A DNA stretch of 64,000 bases from Pleomorphomonas koreensis DSM 23070 (GTDB taxonomy: Bacteria; Pseudomonadota; Alphaproteobacteria; Rhizobiales; Pleomorphomonadaceae). The notes beneath the pieces were generated by a model. It saw nothing but the letters and a program-made list of their open reading frames with translations. It searched no databases and was not told where the DNA came from. Positions 35,067 through 46,153 of this stretch are shown piece by piece; position 1 is the first letter of the stretch, and each line of letters begins with the position of its first letter. The stretch covers positions 62,001 through 126,000 of the forward strand of contig NZ_AULH01000005.1 in assembly GCF_000425185.1 (NCBI RefSeq), in the 5' to 3' direction. Both the position numbers and the translations under genes were made by a program.

Positions 35067-35711
35067 TCAGCCGGCCATCGTCATTTCTGCCGAGATCAGA
35101 CCGGCATCGACCAGCTCAGCCTCCAGCGCCTCGGGTGTGGTGAAGACGGCGGCGCGGAGACCGGCGGCGCGGGCGCCCTCGACATTCTCCGGCAGGTCGT
35201 CGATGAAAAAGGTCTCCTCGGGCGTGAAGCCGAGTTGCCCGAGCGCCCGGCGGAACACCTCCGGGTCGGGCTTCAAGGTCGCGAAGGACGAGGACACCAG
35301 GAAGCGGTCGCCGACGAGGCGCGCCAGCTCCGGCGCCAGCGTTTCCCGGTAGAGGTGGACGAGCGGACCGTTGTTGGTGAGCACGGCGACCGTCAGCCCC
35401 GCGGCAATCAGCCGCTCGATCAGGGCGAGCGTGCCGGGGATGAGGCGCATGCCGCGCCGCCGCGCCTCCACCCAGTCCGCCACCGACAGGGAACAGCCGA
35501 GACGGTCGCACCAGGAGCCGATGTACAGCTCCGGCGTCGGAAAGGCGCCGCCGTCGGCGGCCGCCTCCAGACCCTCGCCCCAGACGCGGTCGTTGATGAA
35601 GGCGGGATCGAGGCCGGTGACGGCGGCGAGATGGGCAATGCGGTCGGCACGCCTGTAGACGTAGACCACGTCGTCCATGTCGAACAGCACGAGACGGATC
35701 GGAGCTGCCAT
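35067..35711 (-). CDS. HAD-IA family hydrolase
   Basis: 214 residues. Motif I is FDMDDVV (Asp nucleophile at residue 11, general-acid Asp two later), motif II VLTNNG, motif III Lys in ATLKPDPEVF, motif IV FFIDDLPENVEGA. A small helical cap follows motif I. Pattern is like YihX-type phosphatases. Only three bases separate it from the tldD stop, so it is co-transcribed behind tldD. Substrate unknown. Confidence 0.88.
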   Translation of the reverse strand: MAAPIRLVLFDMDDVVYVYRRADRIAHLAAVTGLDPAFINDRVWGEGLEAAADGGAFPTPELYIGSWCDRLGCSLSVADWVEARRRGMRLIPGTLALIERLIAAGLTVAVLTNNGPLVHLYRETLAPELARLVGDRFLVSSSFATLKPDPEVFRRALGQLGFTPEETFFIDDLPENVEGARAAGLRAAVFTTPEALEAELVDAGLISAEMTMAG

Positions 35712-35714
35712 GGA

Positions 35715-37136
<1,422 letters not shown>

Positions 37137-37266
37137 CGGCGGCAGCGTCCCGTCAAAAGGAGGGTCCACCCCTCCATAAAAGCAAACGCCCGGCGGTTCC
37201 AGCCTTGGCGGAACCCCGGACGCGCAAGATGTCGTGTTTCCGGCGCCGCCGCGCAAGGGCGGCCGC

Positions 37267-37803
37267 TCACGGCAGGGCGTCGAAGCCTTCCTTGAAGCCC
37301 TTCAGCGAGATCGGGATGCCGATGCCGTCCTCGGGCGAATCGTAGATGATGAACAGCGCCTTGCCGCCGGTCTCCAGCTGCTTGACCAGGTCGTCCTGGA
37401 GGATCACCTCGGCATAGCAGCCGCGCGCCCGGCAGCGGACGAAGCCGACGCGGCCGATGTCCTTGTCGTCGATCCTGAGGCCGAGGCCGGCCATCAGGTA
37501 GACGCCGAGCGGCGCGAGGACGCGCATGATCTTCGCCTTCTTGTCGACCGTCTTCACGATCAGCACGGAGAGGCCGATGTTGTCGCGATCCTCGGCGGTG
37601 ACGTTCTGCACCATGGCGCACTGCTTGTCGCGGGCGCCGACCGGCTGGTCGCAGCGGATCTGCCAGTCGCCGTGCACGGACTCGACCTTGCCGTCGACGA
37701 ACTCCTGCGCCGAGGCCATCGACAGCGTCGCCGGCAGCGAGCCGAGGGCGATGACGAGGGAAAGGCAGGCGGAAAGAACGGTCCTCGTGGATGCCATGAT
37801 CAT
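37267..37803 (-). CDS. Invasion-associated locus B (IalB) family protein
   Basis: 178 residues with a signal peptide (hydrophobic core SACLSLVIALGSL, cleavage near MASA-QE). The mature domain has GDWQIRCDQP, MVQNVTAEDRDNIGLSVLI, FVRCRARGCYAEVILQDDLV and IPISLKGFKEGFDAL, the IalB pattern with four cysteines. Named for Bartonella invasion, but widely conserved in free-living alphaproteobacteria as a periplasmic or surface protein of unknown function. Two ATGs two codons apart are possible starts. Confidence 0.92.
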   Translation of the reverse strand: MIMASTRTVLSACLSLVIALGSLPATLSMASAQEFVDGKVESVHGDWQIRCDQPVGARDKQCAMVQNVTAEDRDNIGLSVLIVKTVDKKAKIMRVLAPLGVYLMAGLGLRIDDKDIGRVGFVRCRARGCYAEVILQDDLVKQLETGGKALFIIYDSPEDGIGIPISLKGFKEGFDALP

Positions 37804-37892
37804 TTCGTCAACGTTCCTAGCCCCGGAGTCCGGCGGCGAATCGCCGGTTGGTCCTTATTCCCACACTTGGCGCGGCGCGAAAAGGGAGGGGG

Positions 37893-40880
37893 TCAAGCGT
37901 TCGGAGCCCCCTCCGCCGCCTCGCCGGCCACCGGCGCGCCAGCGCCGGGCACCCGCTCGGGCACTCTCAGCACCGCCTCGGTGACGGCGACCGGCGCCAC
38001 CTTGGCCACCGCCTTCTTGGCCTTCTCCATCAGCTTGCGCACCTCGTCGGGGTTCATCGGCGAGCCGAACAGATAGCCTTCGAGATAGTCGGCGCCGAGG
38101 CCGGTGATCTCGTCGAGGTCGGCGGTGCGGTCGACGCCCTCGACCACCAGCTCCAGTTCCAGGTCGTGGGCGAGCGTGGCGATGGTCTTCAGGAGCGCCT
38201 GCCGGTTGCGACCGGAACTCCTCAGGACGTTCTGATCGACCTTCAGCGTGCCGGGCGGCAGCCGCTGCAGGTAGCTCAGCGAGGAGAAGCCCATGCCGAA
38301 CTCGTCGACGGCGAAGCCGGCGCCCAGTTCCTTCAGCTTCAGGAGCATCTGCATGGAGAATTCCGGGCTCTCCATCAAGAGGCTCTCGGAGAATTCCAGA
38401 TGCAGCACGTCGCGCGGCAGACCGCTGCGCGACAGCACGGCCTTGACGTCGTTCAGCAGCTCGTGCCGCAACAATTGGCGATTGGAGAGGTTGACCGACA
38501 TGGTCAGCGTATTGCCGAACGGCATGTGGTCGCGCCAGTCGGCGAGCTGCCGGGCCGCCCTGTCGAGCAGGAACATGCCGAGTTGCACCACCAGACCCGA
38601 GCGGACGGCGATCGGCATGAATTCGGCCGGCGGGATCGAGCCCTTGCGCGGATGGTTCCAGCGCAGCAGCGCCTCGAAGCCGGAGAGCGACCGGTCGTCG
38701 GCCCGGATCACCGGCTGGTAGAGCACGGTCAGTTCGCCCTTGTCGATGGCGCCGCGCAGATCGTGCTCCAGCGAGGTCAGGTCGGCCGACATGATGCGCA
38801 GCGCCGGGCGGAAGGTCTCGATGCGGTCGCCGCCCAGCTTCTTGGCGAAGGCCAGGGCGATCTCGGCGTCCTGGATCAGCGTCCGCGCCTCCTTGTCGTC
38901 GGTATCGGGCACGGCGATGCCGATCGAGGCGGTGAGGAACACCTCCTTCTCGCCGACGACGATCGGCGCCCGCACCGCCCGCTTGACGGTGTCGGCGAAG
39001 GCGGCGAGCCGATCCGATGCCTGCTCGGACACCAGGACGATGCCGAAGCGGTCGCCGTCGAGGCGCGACAGCGTGTCGAGCGGCTTGACGAGACGGCCGA
39101 GCCGGCGGGCGAGCGTCAAGAGGATGGTGTCGCCGATGGACAGGCCGAGCGTCTCGTTGACCTGGCGGAAGCGGTCGAGATCGATCAGGAACACCGCCGG
39201 CCGCCGCTGGCTGTCGACCTTGGCGCGGGCGAGGTCGGCGGCGAGGCGATCGACGTAGAGTTCGCGGTTCGGCAGCGAGGTGAGGTTGTCGTGGATGGCG
39301 TCGGTGAGCAGCCGCTCCTGCGCCAGCTTCATGTCGGTGATGTCGAGCAGCGTGCCGACGCAGCGGATGACCTCGCCGTCCGAGCCGAGGATGGGGCGGG
39401 CCCTGAGGCGGAACCACTGGTAATGGCCGTCCTGGGCGCGCATGCGGAAGGTCTGGCTGAGGCGGCCCTTGCGCGTCTCGACCACGGCGTCGAGCGTCGC
39501 CTTGAAGCGCTCGCGGTCCTGCGGGTGCAGGTAGTCGAGCCAGTCGCGGGCCGGGCCTTCGAGGCGGCCGCGCTTCAGGCCGAGGCTTTCCTCGGCCTCG
39601 GCCGAGGTGACGATCTGGTCGGACAGCACGTCCCAGTCCCAGATCATGTCGCCGGAGCCGGTCAGCGCCAGCGCCTTGCGCTCGCTGTCGTCGACCTGCC
39701 CCTGCGTGATGGCGCCGCCGGCGAAGGCATGCTGCATGACGGTGAAGCCCAGGAGCAGCACCACCAGCACCAGGCCGCCGGCCAGCGCCGGCTGGGCGAG
39801 GTCGCTGACCAGACGCCCGGAGACGGCGAGGCCGGTGCCGGCCAGCCAGGCGAGGAACACCAGCCAGGTGGGCACCAGCATGATCGCCCGGTCGTAGCCG
39901 CGCAGCGCCAGCGCGACGATCAGCACGAAGCCGATGCCGCCGAGGGCGGCCAGCGCCATGCGGGCGAAGCCGGCGGTGATCGAGGGATCGTAGAGGGCGA
40001 GCGCGAACAGGCCGATCAGCGCCAGGAGCGTGATCAGCATGACGTGGCTGTAGCGCACGTGCCAGCGGTTGAGGTTGAGATAGGCGTAGAGGAAGATCAC
40101 CATGGTGACGGCGATCATCACCTCCGAGCCGGCGCGGTAGAGCTGGTCCGTCCCCGAGCCGACGGCGAACACCTTGTTCCAGAAGCCGAAATCGATGCAG
40201 AGGTAAGCGAGCACCGCCCAGGCGAGCGCTGCCGTCGCCGGGAACATCATCGAGCCCTTGACGACGAACAGGATGGTGAGGAACAGCGCCAGAAGACCGG
40301 AGATGCCGAGCACGATGCCGCGGTAGAGCGTGTAGGCGTTGACGCTGTCCTTGTAGGCGTTGGGCTCCCAGAGGCCGATCTGCGGCAGGTCGCGCGTCCG
40401 GAGTTCGACGACGAAGGTCACCACCGTGCCGGGGTCGAGCGTCACCAGGAAGACGTCGGAATCCTGGCTGGTCTGGCGTTCGGGGGCGAAGCCGGAGCTT
40501 GGGGTGATCGCCGCGATGCGCGAGGCGCCGAGGTCGGGCCACATGACGCGCGAGCCGACCAGATGGAAATGCGGGGCGACGATCAGCCGGTCGAGCTGCA
40601 CATCCGACTGGTTGGACAGCGAGAACACCACCCACGACGGATTGGGGTCGATGCCCTTGGCGCGCACCTCGATGCGGCGGACGACGCCATCGGGGCCAGG
40701 TGCCGTCGACACCTGGATCGAGTTGCCGGCGTCGCGCCGGTATTCGACGGCGTGCGTCAGGTCGAGCGCCTTGACGTCGGGCTCGACGAGGATCGGCTCG
40801 GCGGCGAACGCGGCGTGGGGGGCGAAGCCGGCGGCGAGCACCAGCAGGAACAGGGCGGCGACGGCGCGGACGAAGGCCAA
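37893..40880 (-). CDS. Membrane GGDEF-EAL protein with 7TMR-DISM sensor and PAS domain; degenerate catalytic motifs
   Basis: About 995 residues. Order: signal-like N-terminus, periplasmic 7TMR-DISMED2-like domain (about 30-160), seven-helix 7TMR-DISM region (about 165-390), PAS (about 410-530), GGDEF (about 545-705) and EAL (about 715-960). The GGDEF signature reads RLDGDRF, so a diguanylate cyclase is unlikely. In the EAL domain the EALLRW motif is kept, but loop-6 DDFG is DEFG, EGVE is EGVD, and the QGYLF glutamine is Glu. Both halves may therefore bind rather than make or break c-di-GMP. The TTG start has GGAG seven bases upstream; a GTG six bases earlier, or a longer frame up to 41039, are alternatives. 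Confidence 0.85.
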   Translation of the reverse strand: MAFVRAVAALFLLVLAAGFAPHAAFAAEPILVEPDVKALDLTHAVEYRRDAGNSIQVSTAPGPDGVVRRIEVRAKGIDPNPSWVVFSLSNQSDVQLDRLIVAPHFHLVGSRVMWPDLGASRIAAITPSSGFAPERQTSQDSDVFLVTLDPGTVVTFVVELRTRDLPQIGLWEPNAYKDSVNAYTLYRGIVLGISGLLALFLTILFVVKGSMMFPATAALAWAVLAYLCIDFGFWNKVFAVGSGTDQLYRAGSEVMIAVTMVIFLYAYLNLNRWHVRYSHVMLITLLALIGLFALALYDPSITAGFARMALAALGGIGFVLIVALALRGYDRAIMLVPTWLVFLAWLAGTGLAVSGRLVSDLAQPALAGGLVLVVLLLGFTVMQHAFAGGAITQGQVDDSERKALALTGSGDMIWDWDVLSDQIVTSAEAEESLGLKRGRLEGPARDWLDYLHPQDRERFKATLDAVVETRKGRLSQTFRMRAQDGHYQWFRLRARPILGSDGEVIRCVGTLLDITDMKLAQERLLTDAIHDNLTSLPNRELYVDRLAADLARAKVDSQRRPAVFLIDLDRFRQVNETLGLSIGDTILLTLARRLGRLVKPLDTLSRLDGDRFGIVLVSEQASDRLAAFADTVKRAVRAPIVVGEKEVFLTASIGIAVPDTDDKEARTLIQDAEIALAFAKKLGGDRIETFRPALRIMSADLTSLEHDLRGAIDKGELTVLYQPVIRADDRSLSGFEALLRWNHPRKGSIPPAEFMPIAVRSGLVVQLGMFLLDRAARQLADWRDHMPFGNTLTMSVNLSNRQLLRHELLNDVKAVLSRSGLPRDVLHLEFSESLLMESPEFSMQMLLKLKELGAGFAVDEFGMGFSSLSYLQRLPPGTLKVDQNVLRSSGRNRQALLKTIATLAHDLELELVVEGVDRTADLDEITGLGADYLEGYLFGSPMNPDEVRKLMEKAKKAVAKVAPVAVTEAVLRVPERVPGAGAPVAGEAAEGAPNA

Positions 40881-41058
40881 GGACACTCTCCAGCCCGACG
40901 GGCGAACAGTTCGGTTATCGTTGGCCGCGCCCTGGCGCGGCGGCTCTGAGGTTCTGGGCGGCGCTCGACCCGCCGGCCGTCCTTTGCGCCCTTCCGGAGA
41001 CGCGCCGGACAGATATAGCCGAGGATGGCGGCCGTGCAAACCGCCCGCCGTCGCGGCT

Positions 41059-41643
41059 TCAGCCGCCCTCCTCCTCGGCGGTGCGGGAGAGCAGAACGTG
41101 ATCCTGCCAGCGGCCGTCGATCAGGAGATAGCGCCGCGCGTAGCCTTCGCGGACGAATCCGGCTTTTTCGAGAAGACCGAGCGAGCGCTCGTTGCCGGGG
41201 ATGCAGGCGGCCTCCACCCGGTGCAGCCTGAGTTCTCCGAAAGCGAAGTCGAGCGTGAGGTCCACCGCCCGCCGCATGTAGCCGCGGCCGGCGTGGCGCA
41301 CGCTCATCCAGTAGCCGAGGCTGGCGCTCTGGGCGACGCCGCGGCGGATGTTGGACAGCGTGACGCCGCCGAGCAGCGCCTCGTCGTCGCGACGGAAGAT
41401 CAGGAAGGCGAAGCCGCTCTGTTCGGCCGCGTCGCGCTGCACGCGGCGGACGCGGCGCTTGAAGGCGGCACGCGTCAGGTCGTCGGCCGACCAGGTGGGC
41501 TCCCAGGGACGCAGGAAGGCGCGACTCTCCGAACGCTCGCTCACCCAGGCGCCGTAATCGGAGACGGCCGGCAGACGCAGACAGAGAACGGCGTCGGCCA
41601 GCACCGGAAAGGTTCCCGACGCGACGACGCCGAAAAAAGTCAT
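41059..41643 (-). CDS. RimJ/RimL-like GNAT N-acetyltransferase
   Basis: 194 residues. Similar to RimJ-type ribosomal-protein or N-terminal acetyltransferases: LRPWEPTWSADDL, GGVTLSNI, ASLGYWMSVRHAGRGYMRRAVDLTLDFAFGELRLHRVEAACIPGNERSLGLLEKAGFVREG, with the acetyl-CoA loop at HAGRGYM. Its ATG overlaps the M16 peptidase stop (ATGA), so the genes are coupled. A specific substrate cannot be assigned. Confidence 0.87.
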   Translation of the reverse strand: MTFFGVVASGTFPVLADAVLCLRLPAVSDYGAWVSERSESRAFLRPWEPTWSADDLTRAAFKRRVRRVQRDAAEQSGFAFLIFRRDDEALLGGVTLSNIRRGVAQSASLGYWMSVRHAGRGYMRRAVDLTLDFAFGELRLHRVEAACIPGNERSLGLLEKAGFVREGYARRYLLIDGRWQDHVLLSRTAEEEGG

Positions 41644-42920
41644 GCTGCGCTTGCCTTGGCCGACTGGCCGCCGCTGGCGATGGCCGCCACCGAGGGCACC
41701 TTGTCGATCGGGCCGATGGCGGCCAGCGTCGGATTGGGCGCGGCGGCCATCTTTTCGAGGAACTCGCAGACCTTCTGCGGCGTCACCGCGTTGATGCGGC
41801 TGACCAGTTCGTCGAGCGGCAGCGTGCGGCCGTGGAACATGATGTGGCGGGCGATCTGGCCGGCCCGCGCCACCGGGCTTTCGAGCGCCATCAGCAGGCC
41901 GGCGCGCAACTGCGACTGGGCGCGCTTCACCTCGATCTCGGTGACGCCGGAGGCGGCGCGGCCGATCTCGCCCATGGTCTCCTCGACCACGGCGCCGGCG
42001 TCGCGCTCGCCGGTGGCGGCGGAGATGCCGAAAATGCCGGCGTCCTCGAAGCCCCAGTGGAAGGCGTAGATGGAATAGCAGAGGCCGCGCTTCTCGCGGA
42101 TCTCCTGGAACAGCCGCGACGACATGCCGCCGCCGAGGATCGACGAGGCGATCTGGGCGGTGATGTAGTCGTCGTCGCCATAGGCGATGCCGGGGAAGCC
42201 GAGCACCACCTGCGCCTCCATCAGGTCGCGCTCCTCGCGCGCCTCGCCGCCGACGTAGACGGCCCGCTCGGGCACGATCGACTCGGCCTCGCCGAAATGC
42301 TGGAACTTCTTGCGCGCCATGCGCACCAGTTCGCGGTGGCCGAGCTTGCCGGCGGCGGCGATCACCGTGCGGCCGCCGGTGTAGTGGCGATTGAGGTAGC
42401 CGCGCAGGGCGTCGTCGGAAAAGCTCTTCACCGTCTCGATCGAACCGAGGATCGGCCGGCCGATCGCCTGGCCCGGAAAGGCGGCCTGCTGGAACATGTC
42501 GAAGACGAAGTCTTCCGGCGCGTCGAGAGCGGCGCCGATCTCCTGGCCGATGACGTGCTTCTCGCGGTCGAGTTCATCGGGCTCGAACTGCGAGTTCTGA
42601 AGGATGTCGGAGAGGATGTCGAGGGCGAGCGGCACGTCGCCGGCCAACACGCGGGCGTAGTAGCTGGTGCTCTCGATCGAGGTGGCGGCGTTGACCTCGC
42701 CGCCGACGTTCTCGATCTCCTCGGCGATGTCCTTGGCCGACCGCTTCTTGGTGCCCTTGAAGGCCATGTGTTCGAGAAGGTGGGAGATGCCGTTCTCGTC
42801 CGCCGCCTCCGAGCGCGATCCCGCCGCCACCCAGACGCCGAGCGCCGCCGACGCCAGATGCGGCATCGAGTGCGTGACGACGGTGATGCCGTTGTCCAAT
42901 CTGGTTACTTCGACGGCCAT
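41640..42920 (-). CDS. M16 family zinc peptidase (processing peptidase-like)
   Basis: 426 residues. Inverted zinc motif HLLEHMAFKGT (HxxEH) near residue 52 with the downstream Glu in the conserved E-N-x-G-G-E block. The C-terminal half (SRLFQEIREKRGLCYSIYAF) is the second homologous domain of PqqL/mitochondrial processing peptidase type. A single-domain pair of this length is the alphaproteobacterial housekeeping M16 peptidase usually next to thrC. The ATG at 42920 follows GGAGGAAGAGGTCGG; an earlier GTG/ATG-like start eight codons up is less likely. Upstream 42921-43163 holds no gene. Confidence 0.93.
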   Translation of the reverse strand: MAVEVTRLDNGITVVTHSMPHLASAALGVWVAAGSRSEAADENGISHLLEHMAFKGTKKRSAKDIAEEIENVGGEVNAATSIESTSYYARVLAGDVPLALDILSDILQNSQFEPDELDREKHVIGQEIGAALDAPEDFVFDMFQQAAFPGQAIGRPILGSIETVKSFSDDALRGYLNRHYTGGRTVIAAAGKLGHRELVRMARKKFQHFGEAESIVPERAVYVGGEAREERDLMEAQVVLGFPGIAYGDDDYITAQIASSILGGGMSSRLFQEIREKRGLCYSIYAFHWGFEDAGIFGISAATGERDAGAVVEETMGEIGRAASGVTEIEVKRAQSQLRAGLLMALESPVARAGQIARHIMFHGRTLPLDELVSRINAVTPQKVCEFLEKMAAAPNPTLAAIGPIDKVPSVAAIASGGQSAKASAA

Positions 42921-43163
42921 CCGACCTCTTCCTCCCTGGTGCACGCCCGGCCCACATGGAAACCGCGAGCCGCGGGACCGTGCACAATCCCTTGAATCCC
43001 TGGCATTTTCCGTCGGTCAGACGCCGTCTTCCGATCGGGACATGCTCCGGAGGGTCAGCTTTTCTAGCAAAATCTGCATGGAACAGCACCCCGCTCAAGT
43101 CAAAGTTTCGTGCCCCTCATACCTTTTGCCGCCGCACCACCTCCCCCGCGGCGCGGCGGGCCG

Positions 43164-44564
43164 TCACGCCGGAACGCGCGCCCGCTCGCGGATGAAGGCC
43201 TCGACGGCGCCGAGATCGTTCGGCAGCACGGTGAGGCGCTCGGGCCGCGTCATCAGGTCGCCCAGCCAGGCGGGCAGCGCCGGCCGCTCGCCGCTCGCCG
43301 CTTCCACCGCGTCGGGGAACTTGGCCGGATGGGCGGTGGCGAGCGTCACCATCGGCACCGGAGCGGCGATGCGGGGCTCGGCCACAACGACGCCGTTGCC
43401 GCCGTGGGTGTCGATCAGATAGCCGGCCTCGGCGCGCAGGCGGCGGATCAGCACCGCCGTCGCCTCGACCGACGCCCGGCCGGCGGCGAAATCGGCGCGG
43501 ATGGCGGCGAGCGCCGCCTCGGGCAGCGCGAAGCCGCCCGACTGGCTCAGCGTCTGCATCAGGCGCGTTACCGTCGCGGCGTCGCGGCCGGTCGTCTCGA
43601 ACACCAGGCGCTCGAAATTGGAGGACACCTCGATGTCCATCGACGGCGAGGTGGACGGCACGACGCCGGTCACCGCGTAGCGGCCGGTTTCCAGCGTGCG
43701 GGCGAGGATGTCGTTGACGTTGGTGGCGATCACCAGCCTGTCGACGGGGAGGCCCATCTTCTTCGCGGCGTAGCCGGCGAAGATGTCGCCGAAGTTGCCG
43801 GTCGGCACGGTGAAGGATACCGGCCGGTGGGGCGCGCCGAGCGCCACCGCGGCGACGAAATAGTACACCACCTGGGCGGCGATGCGGCCCCAGTTGATCG
43901 AGTTGACGCCGGAGAGGCTGAGCGTGTCGCGGAAGGCGAAGTGGTTGAACATGCCCTTCACCAGGCCCTGCGCGTCGTCGAAGGTGCCTTCGAGGGCGAT
44001 GCAGTGGACGTTGGCGTCGGGGACCGTGGTCATCTGCCGCCGCTGCACGTCGGAGACGCGGCCGTTCGGGAACAGAATGAAGATGTCGGTGTTGTCGCGG
44101 CCGCGGAAGGCTTCGATGGCGGCGCCGCCGGTGTCGCCGGAAGTGGCGCCGACAATGGTGGCGCGGGCGCCGCGCTGGCCGAGCACATGGTCCATCAGCC
44201 GGGCGAGCAACTGCATCGCCACGTCCTTGAAGGCCAGCGTCGGGCCGTGGAACAGTTCAAGGAGGAAATGGCCGGGGGCGATCTGGACCAGCGGCGTCAC
44301 CGCCGGATGGCGGAACGGGCCGGCATAGGCGGCGTCGATCATCGCCCGGAGGTCGGCGTCGGCGATGTCGCCATCGACGAAGCGCGAGATCACCTCGAAG
44401 GCGACGTCCGTGTACGGCTTGCCGGCGAAGGAGGCGATGGTCGCTGCGTCAAACGTCGGCCAGGTCTCCGGCACGTAGAGGCCGCCGTCGCGGGCGAGGC
44501 CGGCGAGGACGGCGTCCGAGAAGCCGAGGACGGGGGCGTTGCCGCGGGTGCTGACATATTTCAC
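43164..44564 (-). CDS. thrC: Threonine synthase
   Basis: 466 residues. Converts O-phosphohomoserine to threonine; completes the pathway with thrB at 16.9 kb. The PLP lysine is in ELFHGPTLAFKDVAMQ, and ATSGDTGGAAIEAF binds the phosphate. The long form with an N-terminal extension (KYVSTRGNAPVLGFSDAVLAGLARDGGLYVPE) is typical of proteobacteria. Starts at GTG behind AGGAAGACGCCC. In many Hyphomicrobiales thrC is followed by the M16 peptidase, as here (on the same strand). Confidence 0.97.
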   Translation of the reverse strand: MKYVSTRGNAPVLGFSDAVLAGLARDGGLYVPETWPTFDAATIASFAGKPYTDVAFEVISRFVDGDIADADLRAMIDAAYAGPFRHPAVTPLVQIAPGHFLLELFHGPTLAFKDVAMQLLARLMDHVLGQRGARATIVGATSGDTGGAAIEAFRGRDNTDIFILFPNGRVSDVQRRQMTTVPDANVHCIALEGTFDDAQGLVKGMFNHFAFRDTLSLSGVNSINWGRIAAQVVYYFVAAVALGAPHRPVSFTVPTGNFGDIFAGYAAKKMGLPVDRLVIATNVNDILARTLETGRYAVTGVVPSTSPSMDIEVSSNFERLVFETTGRDAATVTRLMQTLSQSGGFALPEAALAAIRADFAAGRASVEATAVLIRRLRAEAGYLIDTHGGNGVVVAEPRIAAPVPMVTLATAHPAKFPDAVEAASGERPALPAWLGDLMTRPERLTVLPNDLGAVEAFIRERARVPA

Positions 44565-44720
44565 GGGCGTCTTCCTGCTCCTGACGTCGATCCCGGCAAT
44601 GCTCTAGCCGCCGCAAGGCGGGGCCGCAAGCACGGCGGCGGCCGGAAAAGACCGTTTTTTCACCGGCCAGCCTCGCACCGCTGTCGCCAAGATGCCATAT
44701 CGATCTGGCATGCCCTGTCG

Positions 44721-45593
44721 ATGTCGAACCCGCCGAGCCCCGCCGCCATGACCGATCCCGCCGTCTCCACCGCCCCCCGCCTCGGTCTCGCGCTTGGCGG
44801 TGGCGGCGCACGCGGCCTTGCCCACGTCCACGTGCTCACCGCTCTCGACGACCTCGGCATCCGGCCGGCGGCAATCACCGGCTGCTCGATCGGCGCGCTG
44901 ATCGGCGCGGCGGCGGCGGCCGGCCTTTCCGGCGCCGAGATCGGCGACGAGGTGCTCGCCGCCCTCGGCCGGCCGGCCGACGTCTGGGGCAAGATCTGGA
45001 AGCTCCGGCCACGCAACCTCGCGGAAATCGCCGGCGGCCTGCCGCTGTTCGACCCGGAGGCGGTGATCACCGAGTTCCTGCCGGCCAGCGTACCCGAGGA
45101 TTTCTCCGGCCTCGTCATTCCCTTTTCCGTCGTCGCCGCCGATTTCTACGGCACCGCCGAGGTGGAGATCGCCGCCGGCCCGGTGCGGCGGGCGGTGGCC
45201 GCCTCGATCGCCCTGCCCGCCCTGTTCCGGCCAGTGGAGGAGGGCGGACTGACGCTGATCGATGGCGGCGTGGTCAATCCCCTGCCCTTCGACCGGTTGC
45301 CGGACGGCCTCGACCTCGTCGTCGCCATCGACGTGGTGGGCACGCCGGTGCGGCCGGACAAGCGGCGCCTGCCGAGCGCCCGGGAGGCGATCTTCGGGGC
45401 GAGCCAGATCCTGATGCAGGCGCTGATCGCCGAGAAGCTGAAGTCGCGGCGGCCCGACATCCTGATCCGCCCGCCGGTCGACGGCTTCGCGGCGCTCGAC
45501 TTCGTCAAAGCGCGCGACATCCTCGCCGCCACCGCCGGCCTGCGCGAGGAGGTGAAGGCCGCCGTCGGCCGGCGCCTCGAAGCGGCGGCTTGA
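44721..45593 (+). CDS. Patatin-like phospholipase/esterase
   Basis: 290 residues. RssA/YchK-like patatin: oxyanion-hole GGGGARGLAHVHVL, nucleophile Ser in ITGCSIGALIGA (GxSxG) and catalytic Asp in LIDGGVVNPLP. The C-terminal helix region matches the RssA group, which are cytoplasmic or membrane-associated. Two start ATGs are possible, here and ten codons later; neither has a good ribosome site. Converges on tadA with two bases between stops. Confidence 0.9.
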   Translation: MSNPPSPAAMTDPAVSTAPRLGLALGGGGARGLAHVHVLTALDDLGIRPAAITGCSIGALIGAAAAAGLSGAEIGDEVLAALGRPADVWGKIWKLRPRNLAEIAGGLPLFDPEAVITEFLPASVPEDFSGLVIPFSVVAADFYGTAEVEIAAGPVRRAVAASIALPALFRPVEEGGLTLIDGGVVNPLPFDRLPDGLDLVVAIDVVGTPVRPDKRRLPSAREAIFGASQILMQALIAEKLKSRRPDILIRPPVDGFAALDFVKARDILAATAGLREEVKAAVGRRLEAAA

Positions 45594-45595
45594 GT

Positions 45596-46036
45596 TCAGC
45601 GGCGATCGACGAAGAAATCCCTGAGTATCTGCCCCGCCTCGCCCTCGCCGATGCCGGAATAGACCTCGGGCGCGTGATGGCAGCCGGGGGACGAGAAGAA
45701 GCGGACGTTGTGCTCCACCGCGCCGCCCTTCTCGTCGGCGGCGCCGTAATAGAGGCGCCTCAGCCGCGCGAACGAGATGGCGCCGGCGCACATGGCGCAG
45801 GGCTCCAGGCTGACGTAGAGGTCGCAGCCGACCAGCCGCTCCGAGCCGATCGCCGCGGCGGCGGCGCGGATCGCCAGCATCTCGGCGTGGGCGGTCGGGT
45901 CTTTCAGTTCCAGCGTGCGGTTGCCGGCGGCGGCGAGAACCACACCGTCGCGCACCACCACGGCGCCGACCGGCACCTCGCCGCGGGCGGCGGCGGCGCG
46001 CGCCTCGTCGATCGCCCTGTCCATGAAGCCGGGCAT
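45596..46036 (-). CDS. tadA: tRNA adenosine(34) deaminase
   Basis: 146 residues. Converts A34 to inosine in tRNA-Arg(ACG). The deaminase zinc ligands are His in TAHAEMLAI and two Cys in EPCAMCAGAI, with the catalytic Glu in HAE. Ends in the QILRDFFVDRR helix. GGGA lies six bases before the ATG. Divergent from the pseudouridine synthase gene. Confidence 0.95.
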   Translation of the reverse strand: MPGFMDRAIDEARAAAARGEVPVGAVVVRDGVVLAAAGNRTLELKDPTAHAEMLAIRAAAAAIGSERLVGCDLYVSLEPCAMCAGAISFARLRRLYYGAADEKGGAVEHNVRFFSSPGCHHAPEVYSGIGEGEAGQILRDFFVDRR

Positions 46037-46153
46037 TGCCAGTCCCTTCCGTCGATGCAAAAGCCGGCGCTCTATAACCCGGCCGTTCTCTCCACCATAG
46101 AAGCACGCGGCAATGGCTGCACGCCGCTTGTTTTTCCTGCTAAGAGCGTCGGC

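Noticed and set aside
37848-40949. A plus-strand frame of about 1030 codons opposite the GGDEF-EAL gene
   Set aside because: Same reason: composition of a shadow frame, no motif, opposite a gene with clear PAS, GGDEF and EAL blocks.
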